A stretch of 64,000 bases of DNA from Candidatus Gastranaerophilales bacterium (GCA_944323725.1 CALUTP010000041.1:62001-126000); one strand, 5' to 3'. Shown: positions 36,435 through 46,773, numbered from the stretch's first letter. A program made the numbers and translations. The notes: generated from the sequence alone by a model not told the origin.

Positions 36435-36860
36435 TTATGCAAAAATGCCAGCTGCACTGGATCCTCCGGCATCAGTAGCCCCATCAGCTACTGTTTCAGC
36501 AGCTTCTTCAGCACCTTTTTTAGAGAAAATACCACCGACCTTTTTGCCAATCCATTCACCAGCTTCAACTAATTTATTAATTCCTTTTCTAAATACATTT
36601 GTTGTATCAGGATTAACTTTAACGCATTTTGATAGACCAAATAAAGCTGCACCAACTACAACAACAGCCCCGAGAATTCCACCGATAGTTTTTAATGTTT
36701 TATGTTTTTTAGGAGCATCAGTTGAATCATTTGTAACCATTGCAGATTGAGCTGGCTGCTGTGTATTTTTCATAGCAAATTTACCAGGACTTTCAATTAA
36801 TGCCTGATGAGCTCCAAGAGTATTATCACCAAAACTTACTCGAGAAACTGAACTTATCAT
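36435..36860 (-). CDS. Hypothetical membrane-anchored protein
   Basis: 141 residues from ATG 36860 (MISSVSRVSFG), set by AGGAGG 7 nt before it. One membrane span (TIGGILGAVVVVGAALFGLSK, about residues 65-85) preceded by a Lys-rich stretch and followed by a short amphipathic region and an Ala/Gly-rich tail. No family recognised. The short N-terminal Ser/Val/Phe-Gly tag recalls other uncharacterised proteins of this genome. Confidence 0.65.
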   Translation of the reverse strand: MISSVSRVSFGDNTLGAHQALIESPGKFAMKNTQQPAQSAMVTNDSTDAPKKHKTLKTIGGILGAVVVVGAALFGLSKCVKVNPDTTNVFRKGINKLVEAGEWIGKKVGGIFSKKGAEEAAETVADGATDAGGSSAAGIFA

Positions 36861-37025
36861 GAGAAAACCTCCTTTATTACACACTATTTTTGACACCATT
36901 TATAAAACGCCTGACAATTTAATTTTGACGCAAATAGGAGAATTTTACAATATTCTTTACAAAAATTTACATATTTTTTGGAATATTTTTTTACAGTGTG
37001 TAATCTGTATAATTAGGAGGAAATA

Positions 37026-40000
37026 ATGAGCATGGAACAAGAAACCTTAATTTACATTGAAGAAAATGACAAAAAAGAAGCAAGAATTTTAACACAGAGT
37101 TTTGCAAATAAAGAGACCAAAAGCAGAGCCTATATAAATGCATTAGGTGCAGAATTAGGAATGAAATACCTTACACTTGAAAATATTATTAATTGTAAAA
37201 CATATAATCTGCACAGCATACATAAAATTCTTGAAGAACTTGATATTTCTGATATTATGCTATCAAATATTCATATTGATGTAAGAGTCGTTTTCGATGA
37301 AAATTTAATTTTTATCCCAAAATCTCATTTCGAATATGATATTCTTCCTGATATTTACCTTGTTCTAAATATTTCCGAAGATCATGCTCATGCAAAATTT
37401 CTAGGATTTTTTGAACCACAATTAATAAATAAAAATAATCAAAATGAAAAATATTATTTCATTGAAAAAGAAAAATTATCTTCGCCTATGAATTTAAAAG
37501 AATACGTAGAAAATTTCAAGGGCAGCACAACATTAACATTATCAGATGAAGAGACTGAAAATGCCGAAATTCTTATGGTTTCATTAATTGATCAGAATGT
37601 TTCAAAAGATGAAATGAAAGAATTACTCAAATATTTAACAAAAAGTGCAGAATTAAGAGATAAATTCGTAGAATTTGAAAACTTTGAAACACTATCATAT
37701 AAATCACTCCATACACCAGGAATTGAAATTCCAAAAGATACAGAAGAAGAAGTGCCTATTGATGAAACTATAGATGGAATAGGTAATTTTGATACATCAG
37801 ATTTACTTTCTTCAACAGAGCAAAATGGAGAAAACCCTGAAAATAATACACAAGAAGAAACTGAAAACGGACTTTCAGATGATTCTGATATATTTACAGA
37901 TATTGAAACAACTAATGAAGATTATACGGATACAACTTTATTGGAAAATGAAAATTTATCAATTGATATAAACGAAATGAATGAAGTTGATAATTTTGAA
38001 GATTTTGATTTGGACAATAATATAGAAAATGAGTCAACAACAAGTAAATCAGAAACAAACCCGGAAGAATTTTCAGATAATAAAAAATCTGATTCTAATC
38101 TAATGTCTACTTTAACAGATACTGCTATAACAGCTTCAGCTGCAACAGCAGGGATGGCCATTGCAGGAGAAGCAGCTGTTGCTGCAGAAACTTTTGATTT
38201 AGCAGGTACAATTGGAGAAAACATAATTGAATCAACAGAATCTTTTATAAAAGGCTCTTTTGAATCTGAGTCAGACAATAATATTACAAGTGCGAACTCC
38301 AATACGATATCAGGGTTTGAACAAAACCTAACTGAACTTGAAGATTTGTCAAATATGGACGCAGTCTTACCAATGGAAACATCAGAAAATATCGAATTAG
38401 AAGATGTCGAAACACAAGATTTGAACTCTATTCAAACTGTAGAAATTGCTCAAGATAATTTTGAGCAAGCTGAAATAGAACTGGAATCCCTTGATATTTC
38501 AAATGTTAATGTAATTCCAAATAATTTTGACACCAATTTTAGTGAAACAATTGAATTTAACAATATTGAAAAAGCTGAAAATGAACCTTGCTCAAACGAA
38601 ATTAATGGAGAAAATACTGCACCAACTGTAAATCTTGACAATATTGATAGTTTTAATGGTTTGGACCCTATAAATCCAGAAAATATGATATTCCCAGATA
38701 ATTCTGTTGATATAGATAATTTAAACATTTCAAATATTAATGATTCTATACAAACTATTGATAAAGAATCTTCAAATAAATTCTCAACTATAGAAGAATT
38801 TGAACCATTTGATTTTGAAAATATTACATTAGATATGGGAATTTCACAAAATAATTCTATAAATACACAAAATCACAACGAATCATACACTGATACAATA
38901 AATCAAGACGAATTAAATTCATCTTTGGATGAAATTCCAGATTTTAACAGTGATTTGGACATTGGCATGGAAGGACTTGATAGCATTCCAGACATAAATG
39001 ATTCAAATACACCTTTGACTGATAATGATATCAACACTAATGAAATTTCTGATATTCCTGACTTTAACGATTTAGAAAATCTAACAACTGACGACATTGT
39101 GGAAACAACTGTAGATGAAATCCCATCATTCAATGACTCTGAAATAGAAAATTCTGAATCTATAAATAATATTAGCAATCTAGATTCTTCTGATTCATCA
39201 GATATAAATGAAATTTCAGATTTTGTGGACTCTTCTGATTCCTCTGATTCATCAGATATAAATGAAACTTCAGATTTTGTAGACTCTTCTGATTCTTCTG
39301 ATTCATCAGACATAAATGAAATTTCAGATTTTGTGGACTCTTCTAATTCTTATAATAGCAGTGAGGAAAAAGAAAAAGAATTTGAAATCCCTGATGAAAA
39401 TCCTGAATTTACTGCTATTGCAGGATTAGATGACCTAACAGCCGAGGACTCCAAAGAAGATATAAGAACAGAAGACTCTGAAAATTTTCAAGAAGAACAA
39501 GAAATTGCCGAAGATGAAGAAACTGATATAAATATGTTATTTGAAGAAGAACCTGGCAGTATGGCTGATTCTGAGCAAATACAATCTTTAGATTCACCAT
39601 TTTTAAATAGACAAGTTTCAAAAACTCCAAATAATATGAAAAAAGTACTAATTGGAGTTATTACAGCGGTACTATTGGGTGGATCATTTTTTGCATTCAT
39701 ATTAAAAAATAAAACAAGTAATGCTGAATTAGAATCATTAGCGCAAAACGGAGTTGGAACCGAAATTCCTGCAGAAGAAAGCTCTTCGACTAGTGTTCCA
39801 GAAACGCCTATAGCAACTGCACCTGATAATTCAGATATTTTAGCAAATACACCGGCTGTAGAAACAATTCCACCAGCCCAAACTGAAAATAAAACTAAAG
39901 AAATTAAACCGGCAGCTAATTCTGCAACTAAAGGAACAAAACCGATAAACCCTACAGGAACTTATTTAAATGTAAAAAAATTATTATGGGAAGTACCAGA

Positions 40001-40304
40001 CTATCTTTCATATAGCAGCAATATTAAAAAATATTTACAAACTGCAGGAAAAAGCATAAAACTTACATTATCAAGTGATCTTTTATTGACAAATGAATAT
40101 GCCTATTCAAATCAAGTAAAAGTGTCTATGAAACTTAGTAATGACGGGACTTTAAAAGATATACAAATAATACAATCAAGTGGATCTGACCAAATCAATA
40201 AAATTGTGTTACAAACTGTTAAAGATACACTAAATGTCATCAAACCCGCTACTGGAGAGGTTCCTACACCTGAATTTAGATTAGGACTTATCATTAATTT
40301 CTAA
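37026..40304 (+). CDS. Very acidic 1092-residue protein with C-terminal TonB-like domain
   Basis: Three parts. Residues 1-225 form a folded domain (KSRAYINALGAELGMKYL, IDVRVVFDEN, FIPKSHFEYDILPDIYLVL, KFLGFFEP) that recalls the cyanobacterial DUF1822 pattern (low confidence). Residues 225-860 are a long Asp/Glu/Ser/Asn-rich, likely disordered region with an Ala-rich stretch near 365-395 and three 18-residue repeats. A single membrane span follows (KKVLIGVITAVLLGGSFFAFIL), then a Pro/Thr linker and a C-terminal domain of about 110 residues (VSMKLSNDGTLKDIQIIQSS, VLQTVKDTL) resembling TonB/TolA C-termini. Topology suggests an acidic cytoplasmic part and a periplasmic TonB-like end. AGGAGG precedes ATG. 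Followed by a sigma factor gene. Confidence 0.75.
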   Translation: MSMEQETLIYIEENDKKEARILTQSFANKETKSRAYINALGAELGMKYLTLENIINCKTYNLHSIHKILEELDISDIMLSNIHIDVRVVFDENLIFIPKSHFEYDILPDIYLVLNISEDHAHAKFLGFFEPQLINKNNQNEKYYFIEKEKLSSPMNLKEYVENFKGSTTLTLSDEETENAEILMVSLIDQNVSKDEMKELLKYLTKSAELRDKFVEFENFETLSYKSLHTPGIEIPKDTEEEVPIDETIDGIGNFDTSDLLSSTEQNGENPENNTQEETENGLSDDSDIFTDIETTNEDYTDTTLLENENLSIDINEMNEVDNFEDFDLDNNIENESTTSKSETNPEEFSDNKKSDSNLMSTLTDTAITASAATAGMAIAGEAAVAAETFDLAGTIGENIIESTESFIKGSFESESDNNITSANSNTISGFEQNLTELEDLSNMDAVLPMETSENIELEDVETQDLNSIQTVEIAQDNFEQAEIELESLDISNVNVIPNNFDTNFSETIEFNNIEKAENEPCSNEINGENTAPTVNLDNIDSFNGLDPINPENMIFPDNSVDIDNLNISNINDSIQTIDKESSNKFSTIEEFEPFDFENITLDMGISQNNSINTQNHNESYTDTINQDELNSSLDEIPDFNSDLDIGMEGLDSIPDINDSNTPLTDNDINTNEISDIPDFNDLENLTTDDIVETTVDEIPSFNDSEIENSESINNISNLDSSDSSDINEISDFVDSSDSSDSSDINETSDFVDSSDSSDSSDINEISDFVDSSNSYNSSEEKEKEFEIPDENPEFTAIAGLDDLTAEDSKEDIRTEDSENFQEEQEIAEDEETDINMLFEEEPGSMADSEQIQSLDSPFLNRQVSKTPNNMKKVLIGVITAVLLGGSFFAFILKNKTSNAELESLAQNGVGTEIPAEESSSTSVPETPIATAPDNSDILANTPAVETIPPAQTENKTKEIKPAANSATKGTKPINPTGTYLNVKKLLWEVPDYLSYSSNIKKYLQTAGKSIKLTLSSDLLLTNEYAYSNQVKVSMKLSNDGTLKDIQIIQSSGSDQINKIVLQTVKDTLNVIKPATGEVPTPEFRLGLIINF
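39192..39353 (+). repeat. Three 54-bp tandem repeats
   Basis: Three near-identical copies encoding an 18-residue Asp/Ser unit (DSSDINEISDFVDSSDSS phase), differing by a few bases; the third decays at its end. In frame, inside the disordered acidic region. Confidence 0.85.
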
Positions 40305-40316
40305 TTATGCTATAAT
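40288..40316 (+). promoter_or_regulatory. Promoter of sigma factor gene
   Basis: TTATCA, 17-nt spacer ending in TGC, then TATAAT: a good -35 spacing with an extended -10, at the end of the preceding gene. Confidence 0.6.
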
Positions 40317-40340
40317 ATTGTAAAGTAAGGGAATAATTAC

Positions 40341-40916
40341 GTGGAATTAACTCAGGACAAATTAAATTTAATAGAAAAAATCATAAAAAATGATAGGAAG
40401 TTTGCAAACAATGAAGATTTGTATGAAGATTTTTTTAATGAGATGTGTAAACGTTCAATTCCTATCGTGAATACAATAACCTCAGACGTAACGCTGGAAG
40501 CATACTTAAAAAAGATTGCAACAACAAGTATACTTAATGTTTTAAAAGATTCTGGGCGTCTTAGAAGAACACGTGAAGGTTATATACCAACAAATAATGT
40601 TTCTCTTGATGAAATAAAAGAAAATAATTCTTCATCAGATTCATATAAAATAGCAAAAATAACATATCAAAATATAGACTTTGATAATGAACCAGAAGAT
40701 CTTGCAGTTGAACAGGAAGTGCTTCAAAAACTTATCAATTCACTATATAAAATTAACAAAACAGAACCAGAAAAACAATTTTTAAGAATATATAAATTAA
40801 GATATGAAGAAGGTATGACACAAAAAGAGATAGCAAATGAGTTAAATCTTTCACAGGCTGAAATATCTAAAAGATTGTTTAAATTAATGGAGAAAGTAAA
40901 AAAAGCTTTCAACTAG
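40341..40916 (+). CDS. RNA polymerase sigma-70 family factor
   Basis: 191 residues starting at GTG 40341 behind AAGGGA. The C-terminal region 4 helix-turn-helix is clear (YEEGMTQKEIANELNLSQAE then ISKRLFKLMEKVKKAF). The N-terminal part (VTLEAYLKKIATTSILNVLKDSGR) fits a degenerate region 2; the middle is a charged linker. Layout of an ECF-like or cyanobacterial group 3-type factor. No separate anti-sigma gene is recognisable; the flanking TonB-like membrane protein or zinc-ribbon NTPase may regulate it, which is inference. The next gene starts 13 nt downstream. Confidence 0.8.
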   Translation: MELTQDKLNLIEKIIKNDRKFANNEDLYEDFFNEMCKRSIPIVNTITSDVTLEAYLKKIATTSILNVLKDSGRLRRTREGYIPTNNVSLDEIKENNSSSDSYKIAKITYQNIDFDNEPEDLAVEQEVLQKLINSLYKINKTEPEKQFLRIYKLRYEEGMTQKEIANELNLSQAEISKRLFKLMEKVKKAFN

Positions 40917-40929
40917 TCAGGATTCTAAA

Positions 40930-43896
40930 ATGAAGTGTCCAATATGTAAAAAAACAATTCCAGATAATACATTAAAGTGTCCGTATTGTAAAGCTAGAAC
41001 AGGATTAATCTGCAAAAATTGTCATACTGTAAATTCTATATTTGACATAGTATGCAAAAAATGTGGGAAAGAAATATTAAAACTCTGTCCTGAATGTAAT
41101 TGCATAAACTTTCCAAATGCGAAAAAATGCAGAAAATGTGGTCATTTGTTGGAACAAACTGAGGAAAAACAAAAAATTACTCCAATAAACTTTAATAGTT
41201 TAGAATATCCAGCAAAATTTGTAACTCAGCAAAGCGCAAAAAATACACTCGCAAAAGGGATCTTAACAAGTTCAAGAAAAATCTTATCCCTTAGTGGAGA
41301 TCGTGGTATTGGAAAAAGTAGAGTTCTTGCAACCATAATGCAAGAGCTTAAGGATAAACAATACATATGGTTCTATGGCAAATGTACTCCTATTACCCAA
41401 TTAACTCCAGCAGGATTAATACAAGATATTCTATTTAATCTTTTTAACTTACCTAATTTTTGTATAAATAGTTTAAAATTTAAAAAAGATGCAACAAAAT
41501 TTTTCCAAAATGAATTTCCATATCTTTCAAATAATGAAGTATTTGACTTTTTAAACTTTTTATATCCAGCACAAACAGCCACATTTGAAGAATTATTTAT
41601 CAATAAAACCAAGACTTTTGAATTACTCAATAAAATTTTTGATAATATTATTCAAGATCATCAATTTGTAATTGTTGTTGACAATTTTGACAACATAGAT
41701 GGGTTTTCATATGAATTTTTAAGCAATTTTATAAAAAAAGAAAACATATGGCCTATTTTAAAACTACTAATGATATATGATGAACCTAAACCAGCTCAAG
41801 GATATTTTAATTTTGCCGAAGATAAAGATATTTATCTTGATATAAGCATTGCCCCATTAGAACCAGAACAAATGATAGAATTTGTAAAACATAAAGAAGA
41901 TGAAATTCCAAATTTTCCATACATGAATGACACAGAAAAACGTAACATATTTATGAATTGCAAAGGGAATCCTTCGTTTTTAGAACAAGCACTGAGTTTG
42001 CGATTTGATTCACAAATTGCAGACGTGCCATTCAATCTTCCGGAAGATTATACTGGATTAATTAATGAACGTATGGAAATTTTGAAAAAATATAATAAAA
42101 TTGCATATACAACATTAATTGGTTCAGCAATTCTAGGTAATAAAATTAACCTAAATTTGATAAAACAGATTTTTGATTTTAATGACAAACAATTTGAGGA
42201 CGTAATTAATTATTTAGAAAAGACAAATTTCATATCCCCAATAAATGATATTTTCTATGAATTTAAAGATTTATTGCTATGGGAAACTATACTAAAAATT
42301 TCAAAAGCAGACGCAAAATTTACAGAATTAAATACAAAAATATGCAATTCTTTAACCAACTTTACTCTAAACTCAAATGCAATTTTTGGTATAATAGCTC
42401 AGAATTTGAAACATCCAAAATTAGCGTTGGATATTTGGACAAAAAATACAAGACTTGCCTGCTACGTTGGAGACACAAATCTTTATGCAATATCACAAAA
42501 ACAATGTCTTGCACTAATAAATGAATTAGATGAAAGAGAGACGTTAAAAATAAGGTATAACATTTCAGAAAGATTAGGAAAACTGCTTTCTGATTTTAAT
42601 CCGCAAGAAGCAATGGATTACCTTCCCGATGCGATTTCAAATGCACAATCGACAGGAGATACCCCAAGAGAAATTGAACTTCTTGGATATATGGCTCATT
42701 GCTGCGAAAAAACTGGAAATTATTTTGGTAATGTAGAATGTGTAGATACAGTACTTGAAAAAATAAAACCTGAAATGGATTTAGAAATTGCACTTGTAAA
42801 ATGTACCAAATTAAATTCCCTTTTATATATCGGCAATTGCGGACAAATTATTAACATGATTGATAATGAGATAATGCCGGTATTTGACGATTATTTAGGT
42901 AGAAATTACACTCATCCAAGAATATCTCTTTCATTTTTATATGAAAGCTGGTTAAAAACTTACTTAATTCTTGCTAATGCACTTGTAATGCAGGGTAATG
43001 ACCGCTCATTTGAAATTTTAACAATATTATTTGATATAATAGAACGAAACGAAATTAAAGACGAACTATTTATATGCAAATGTAAACTCACTTTAGCTTT
43101 TGCAAATACAATGAAGGGGGATATTTACAGCTCAGAAAAATTCTTGGAAGAAGTACTAAAAACATATCAGACAAATATTATGGATAATGAAGCCATAATT
43201 CGGTGGAATTTAATAAATATAATTAACAACTTTATACGAAAACGTTATAACGGTTTACAGGAAGATTTATTCCAAATTGTAACATTTGCAAACAATAACG
43301 GAGACAATTTTACAAAAAATATTCTCAAATCATTACTAGGAAAAATTTTTAAAGATAATGACCAGACAAAACATGCAATAGAAATTTATCAAGATCAAAT
43401 TGCATATTTTTCAAAAGAGAAAATGGCTCTAGGTGCACTTTTAACTTGGTACTTGATAGCAGAAGCTACACTTGTGACAGAAGGGCCTTATGCAGCACAA
43501 GAAATCGCATCCCAAGCACTTGAAGTCGCACAAAACCCGAAAATTGATAATTATTTCTTTGCAATTCTATTAAAAATAGTTATAGCTAAGGCTTGTATCA
43601 CAATGTCAGAATATGAAACTGCAAAAATAAACATTGAAAGTGCAATTGCACAAGCAAAAAAATTCAATATGAATGATTTACTTTCAAGATTATATTTACT
43701 TTATGGGAAATATTTTCAAGAAATCGGGCTAGTAAAATCTGCTCACCAAACTGATTATCTTACAGGTGCAGTAAAGATGTTTGATTTAGCATCAAAACTT
43801 GTGCAACAAACTCGAAATAATTGCGTACATATAGAAATCCAAAAAGCAAAAAATGTACTAAAATCATTTTGTCAATTAAATAATATTAAATTGTAG
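40930..43896 (+). CDS. Triple zinc-ribbon STAND-like NTPase with TPR-like C-terminus
   Basis: 988 residues. N-terminus: three zinc ribbons with CxxC pairs at 3/6 and 17/20, 28/31 and 42/45, 53/56 and 67/70. Then an AAA/STAND-type NTPase domain: Walker A GDRGIGKS (123-130), Walker B FVIVVDNFDNIDG near 245, and a winged-helix-like part to about 470. From about 500 on, helical TPR-like repeats (GYMAHCCEKTGNYFGNVECV, KMALGALLTWYLIAEATLVT). This layout is common in signal-responsive ATPases related to adenylate-cyclase-associated and LuxR-type regulators, but no output domain is seen. Probably an operon with the sigma factor 13 nt upstream. Confidence 0.75.
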   Translation: MKCPICKKTIPDNTLKCPYCKARTGLICKNCHTVNSIFDIVCKKCGKEILKLCPECNCINFPNAKKCRKCGHLLEQTEEKQKITPINFNSLEYPAKFVTQQSAKNTLAKGILTSSRKILSLSGDRGIGKSRVLATIMQELKDKQYIWFYGKCTPITQLTPAGLIQDILFNLFNLPNFCINSLKFKKDATKFFQNEFPYLSNNEVFDFLNFLYPAQTATFEELFINKTKTFELLNKIFDNIIQDHQFVIVVDNFDNIDGFSYEFLSNFIKKENIWPILKLLMIYDEPKPAQGYFNFAEDKDIYLDISIAPLEPEQMIEFVKHKEDEIPNFPYMNDTEKRNIFMNCKGNPSFLEQALSLRFDSQIADVPFNLPEDYTGLINERMEILKKYNKIAYTTLIGSAILGNKINLNLIKQIFDFNDKQFEDVINYLEKTNFISPINDIFYEFKDLLLWETILKISKADAKFTELNTKICNSLTNFTLNSNAIFGIIAQNLKHPKLALDIWTKNTRLACYVGDTNLYAISQKQCLALINELDERETLKIRYNISERLGKLLSDFNPQEAMDYLPDAISNAQSTGDTPREIELLGYMAHCCEKTGNYFGNVECVDTVLEKIKPEMDLEIALVKCTKLNSLLYIGNCGQIINMIDNEIMPVFDDYLGRNYTHPRISLSFLYESWLKTYLILANALVMQGNDRSFEILTILFDIIERNEIKDELFICKCKLTLAFANTMKGDIYSSEKFLEEVLKTYQTNIMDNEAIIRWNLINIINNFIRKRYNGLQEDLFQIVTFANNNGDNFTKNILKSLLGKIFKDNDQTKHAIEIYQDQIAYFSKEKMALGALLTWYLIAEATLVTEGPYAAQEIASQALEVAQNPKIDNYFFAILLKIVIAKACITMSEYETAKINIESAIAQAKKFNMNDLLSRLYLLYGKYFQEIGLVKSAHQTDYLTGAVKMFDLASKLVQQTRNNCVHIEIQKAKNVLKSFCQLNNIKL

Positions 43897-43972
43897 CAAA
43901 TTAATAGCAATTTTTTATCTGAGGAGTTTTTTATATAAATAAGGTAGTATAATAAAAATTTTTAAGTGTAAA

Positions 43973-46096
43973 ATGTCGCAATTTATAAACTCCATAAAAG
44001 AAGTAAAAAACAATTATAGCAAATATGATGAATGGGAACAAACACAAGCTGATGAAAAAGCACGTAAGCAATATCTTGCTAAGACTTTGAATATTCCTAA
44101 AGATACCATAGAATTAACTGAATCAAAAGCAAAAACTGTAATCAGAGCTGCAGAACTGCTTGATACACGTTCAGAAAACAATTGTGAGAATATGGAACAA
44201 CTAACTGGTATAGCATCTTCAATTGCTATACTTATTCCAGCTTTAGGGTTTGAACTTTTAATGATGAATGCATTAAAAAAAGGGAGAAAACTTCCTAAAT
44301 GGCTTCAATTTGCATCTCCAATTGCGACTTTAGGTACAGCTATCGGACTTATATTATGGGGCAACTCACAGCAAAAAGAAGCCTCACGTATAGGAAGATT
44401 CCAAGCGAAACAAAATGAACTTCAGGATGTAAAAAACTTTGTTATATACACTCCTGAACAAATTAAAAATGCTGTAGAAAAAGCAAAAGATATTCCGGAT
44501 GAAAAGGAGAGAAACAGCATAATGCAAATGATTACGGAAGTAAAAGGAGTTTTCGCAGATAAAAAAGCCTATGAAAAATGGCAAAAAACAAAAGACCCAA
44601 AAGCAATAGAAAAATTAAAGGAACTGACCTGTACACCAGAACAACTAAAACAAGGGGAAACTGATAAAGAATTAATTGTGGATACAGTAAAAGATATTAA
44701 CATAAGAGCAGAAGAATATTCTGAAAATGTAGAAAATGTATTTGATACGATGAATACAGTATCATGGTTAGCCGGCATACCACTAACATACGGAGTTAAC
44801 AAAATATTAAAACATGTGCAAAGCTTCCCTAAATCTGTAAGACCTCTGGTTTCAACAATTGTAGGTTTCAGCCTTGGTATGGGGATAACTTTATGGGGCA
44901 CAGCCGAACAAAAAAATGCAGCAAGAATAGGACGCTACAAAGCAAGACAAGAATTAATGAAAAATCCTGCTGCATTACTTGCTTTTTCAAAAGAAGATAT
45001 GGAAAGAGCAAAAGATATTAAAGCACCTGAACAAAAAATTGGTTTCTTCCAAAAAATCGGACAAAATTTTTCATTCCTTTCACAATACCTAAAAGATAAA
45101 AAGGAATACAAAAATTACAAAGAAAAAACTCAAAAAGAAAATGAAAAAATTATAAAAGTTCTAAAAGAAGATTCCACAATCACTGAAAAACAATTAAAAG
45201 ATGCAAAACATCTTCAAGAAAAGGTATTTACAGCCTTTGATGAGGTTGATGAAATGTCACAAAGATATTCAGAAGATGTCGAAGCTGGAACTGAAATTGC
45301 CAAACAAGTTGCAACATCAATTTGGACAATAGGCTCAATGGGAGCAATGATTGGCAGCGCAATACTTATAAGCAAAGGGAAATTTCCACTTCACAAAATC
45401 ATAAAAGGGATTTCCTCTATGTCACTTGATAAAAATTCAAGCATTAAAAAATCTATAGATAAAATTTATGATACCGTAAAAGGAGACAAAAATCTTAAAC
45501 AAAAACTTAATTATGCTATATCTCATGGTAATTTTGAAGAAATAAAAGATATACCAAAACTAAAAGAGCCTCTTAATGAATTATTTGCAGAATTAGGTGA
45601 AATAACAATTAAAGGTCTACCAAATGGTGAAAAAGGAATAAAAGACTTAATGCAAAAACATTTTAAAAAAGGTCCTGTTGCCAAATGGTTTAGAAGTTTT
45701 ACCGCACAATGTACAAAGCTATGGGGTAAAAACAAAGCATCAAAACTTGGAATAGAATTAGACCCTGAAATTGCAGAAAAACTAAAATTTAACTATAAAA
45801 ATTACAATACACTTATAAATACAGGAATAGTTGCAGCAGCACCAGCACTTGGTGTAATAATTGGCGTACCATACGCATTCAATGCTTGGCTTACAAATGT
45901 TCAGAAAAAAGCCGGTAAAATTGGAATAATGAAAGCAATGGAAAAAATTGATGATGACAGAGTTTTTGTAAACCACAACGAAACTGCTGAAACATACTCA
46001 ATACAAGCACCAAAAGAGGCTCAAGAGTCCGTAAAAATTATAAAAAAAGCTCAAGAAACTCAAGGGAATTCTAACTTACTCAAAAATTTTCGATAA
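43973..46096 (+). CDS. Membrane protein with triplicated module
   Basis: 707 residues built of three related modules, each a charged helical segment, a pair of hydrophobic helices and a signature: WGNSQQKEASRIGRFQAKQ (about 125-143), WGTAEQKNAARIGRYKARQ (about 308-326) and NVQKKAGKIGIMKAMEK (about 643-659). Before the hydrophobic pairs come related segments such as DVKDINIRAEEYSENVENVF-type helices (AEEYSENVENVFDTM, SQRYSEDVEAGTEIA). The pattern suggests repeated membrane hairpins linked by long coiled regions. No signal peptide and no known family. TATAAT lies about 20 nt upstream; no ribosome site is obvious. Confidence 0.7.
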   Translation: MSQFINSIKEVKNNYSKYDEWEQTQADEKARKQYLAKTLNIPKDTIELTESKAKTVIRAAELLDTRSENNCENMEQLTGIASSIAILIPALGFELLMMNALKKGRKLPKWLQFASPIATLGTAIGLILWGNSQQKEASRIGRFQAKQNELQDVKNFVIYTPEQIKNAVEKAKDIPDEKERNSIMQMITEVKGVFADKKAYEKWQKTKDPKAIEKLKELTCTPEQLKQGETDKELIVDTVKDINIRAEEYSENVENVFDTMNTVSWLAGIPLTYGVNKILKHVQSFPKSVRPLVSTIVGFSLGMGITLWGTAEQKNAARIGRYKARQELMKNPAALLAFSKEDMERAKDIKAPEQKIGFFQKIGQNFSFLSQYLKDKKEYKNYKEKTQKENEKIIKVLKEDSTITEKQLKDAKHLQEKVFTAFDEVDEMSQRYSEDVEAGTEIAKQVATSIWTIGSMGAMIGSAILISKGKFPLHKIIKGISSMSLDKNSSIKKSIDKIYDTVKGDKNLKQKLNYAISHGNFEEIKDIPKLKEPLNELFAELGEITIKGLPNGEKGIKDLMQKHFKKGPVAKWFRSFTAQCTKLWGKNKASKLGIELDPEIAEKLKFNYKNYNTLINTGIVAAAPALGVIIGVPYAFNAWLTNVQKKAGKIGIMKAMEKIDDDRVFVNHNETAETYSIQAPKEAQESVKIIKKAQETQGNSNLLKNFR

Positions 46097-46125
46097 ATTT
46101 AAAAATTTAAACTGAATATTTGAAA

Positions 46126-46773
46126 TTAACTAAGATAAATTTTAGCAAGTTCAATATCACTTTGGGTTGTAATTTTAATATTTTTATAGCTGCCATCTAT
46201 GACATAAACATCACGCCCCATAGCTTCGACCATGCCTGCATCATCAGTAAAATTTTTACCAGCAAATTTCATATGAGCATCTAAAATTAAATCATACTGA
46301 AAAGCCTGAGGGGTTTGTGTATTATACAATTTAGCTCTATCAATAGTTCTTACAATTTTTCCATGTTCTACTTCTTTAATTGTATCAATAGTTTTAGTCA
46401 TTACAGAAAGCGCCTTATAATCTTTGACCATCTCAATGCAAATATTAATAAGTTCTGTGTTAATTATTGGTCTTGCACCATCATGGATAAGCACATAATC
46501 GCATCTATCGGCTTTTAATCCGTTACATACCGACTGTTGACGAGTCTGACCACCCTCAATTATTTTAACTTTTTCATAAGCTTTGAAAAGTTCTTTTAAT
46601 TCATCTAGAATAGAAATATTTGCACAAATTATTATTTCATCAACATTAGAATATCTGAAAGCATCCACTGTATATTTTATAACTTCACACCCGTTAATTT
46701 GCTCCAATAATTTATTTTTATTTCCGAATCTCGACGAAGTGCCTCCAGCTGTAATAATTGCATTAACTTTCAT
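46126..46773 (-). CDS. ispD: 2-C-methyl-D-erythritol 4-phosphate cytidylyltransferase
   Basis: MEP-pathway enzyme of isoprenoid synthesis, coupling CTP with methylerythritol phosphate. ITAGGTSSRFGNKNK (residues 7-20), GGQTRQQSV, LIHDGARP and the C-terminal DDAGMVEAMG are conserved. 215 residues, slightly short but complete. AGGAGC before ATG; the start overlaps the end of thiL by 4 bp. Confidence 0.95.
   Translation of the reverse strand: MKVNAIITAGGTSSRFGNKNKLLEQINGCEVIKYTVDAFRYSNVDEIIICANISILDELKELFKAYEKVKIIEGGQTRQQSVCNGLKADRCDYVLIHDGARPIINTELINICIEMVKDYKALSVMTKTIDTIKEVEHGKIVRTIDRAKLYNTQTPQAFQYDLILDAHMKFAGKNFTDDAGMVEAMGRDVYVIDGSYKNIKITTQSDIELAKIYLS

Noticed and set aside
37922-38728. ORFs antisense to the acidic protein
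   Set aside because: Low-complexity mirror images of an Asp/Glu/Ser-rich frame.
38903-39313. 136-residue Ser/Glu-rich ORF on the minus strand
   Set aside because: It is the antisense of the Asp/Ser repeats in the 1092-residue protein, with no ribosome site.
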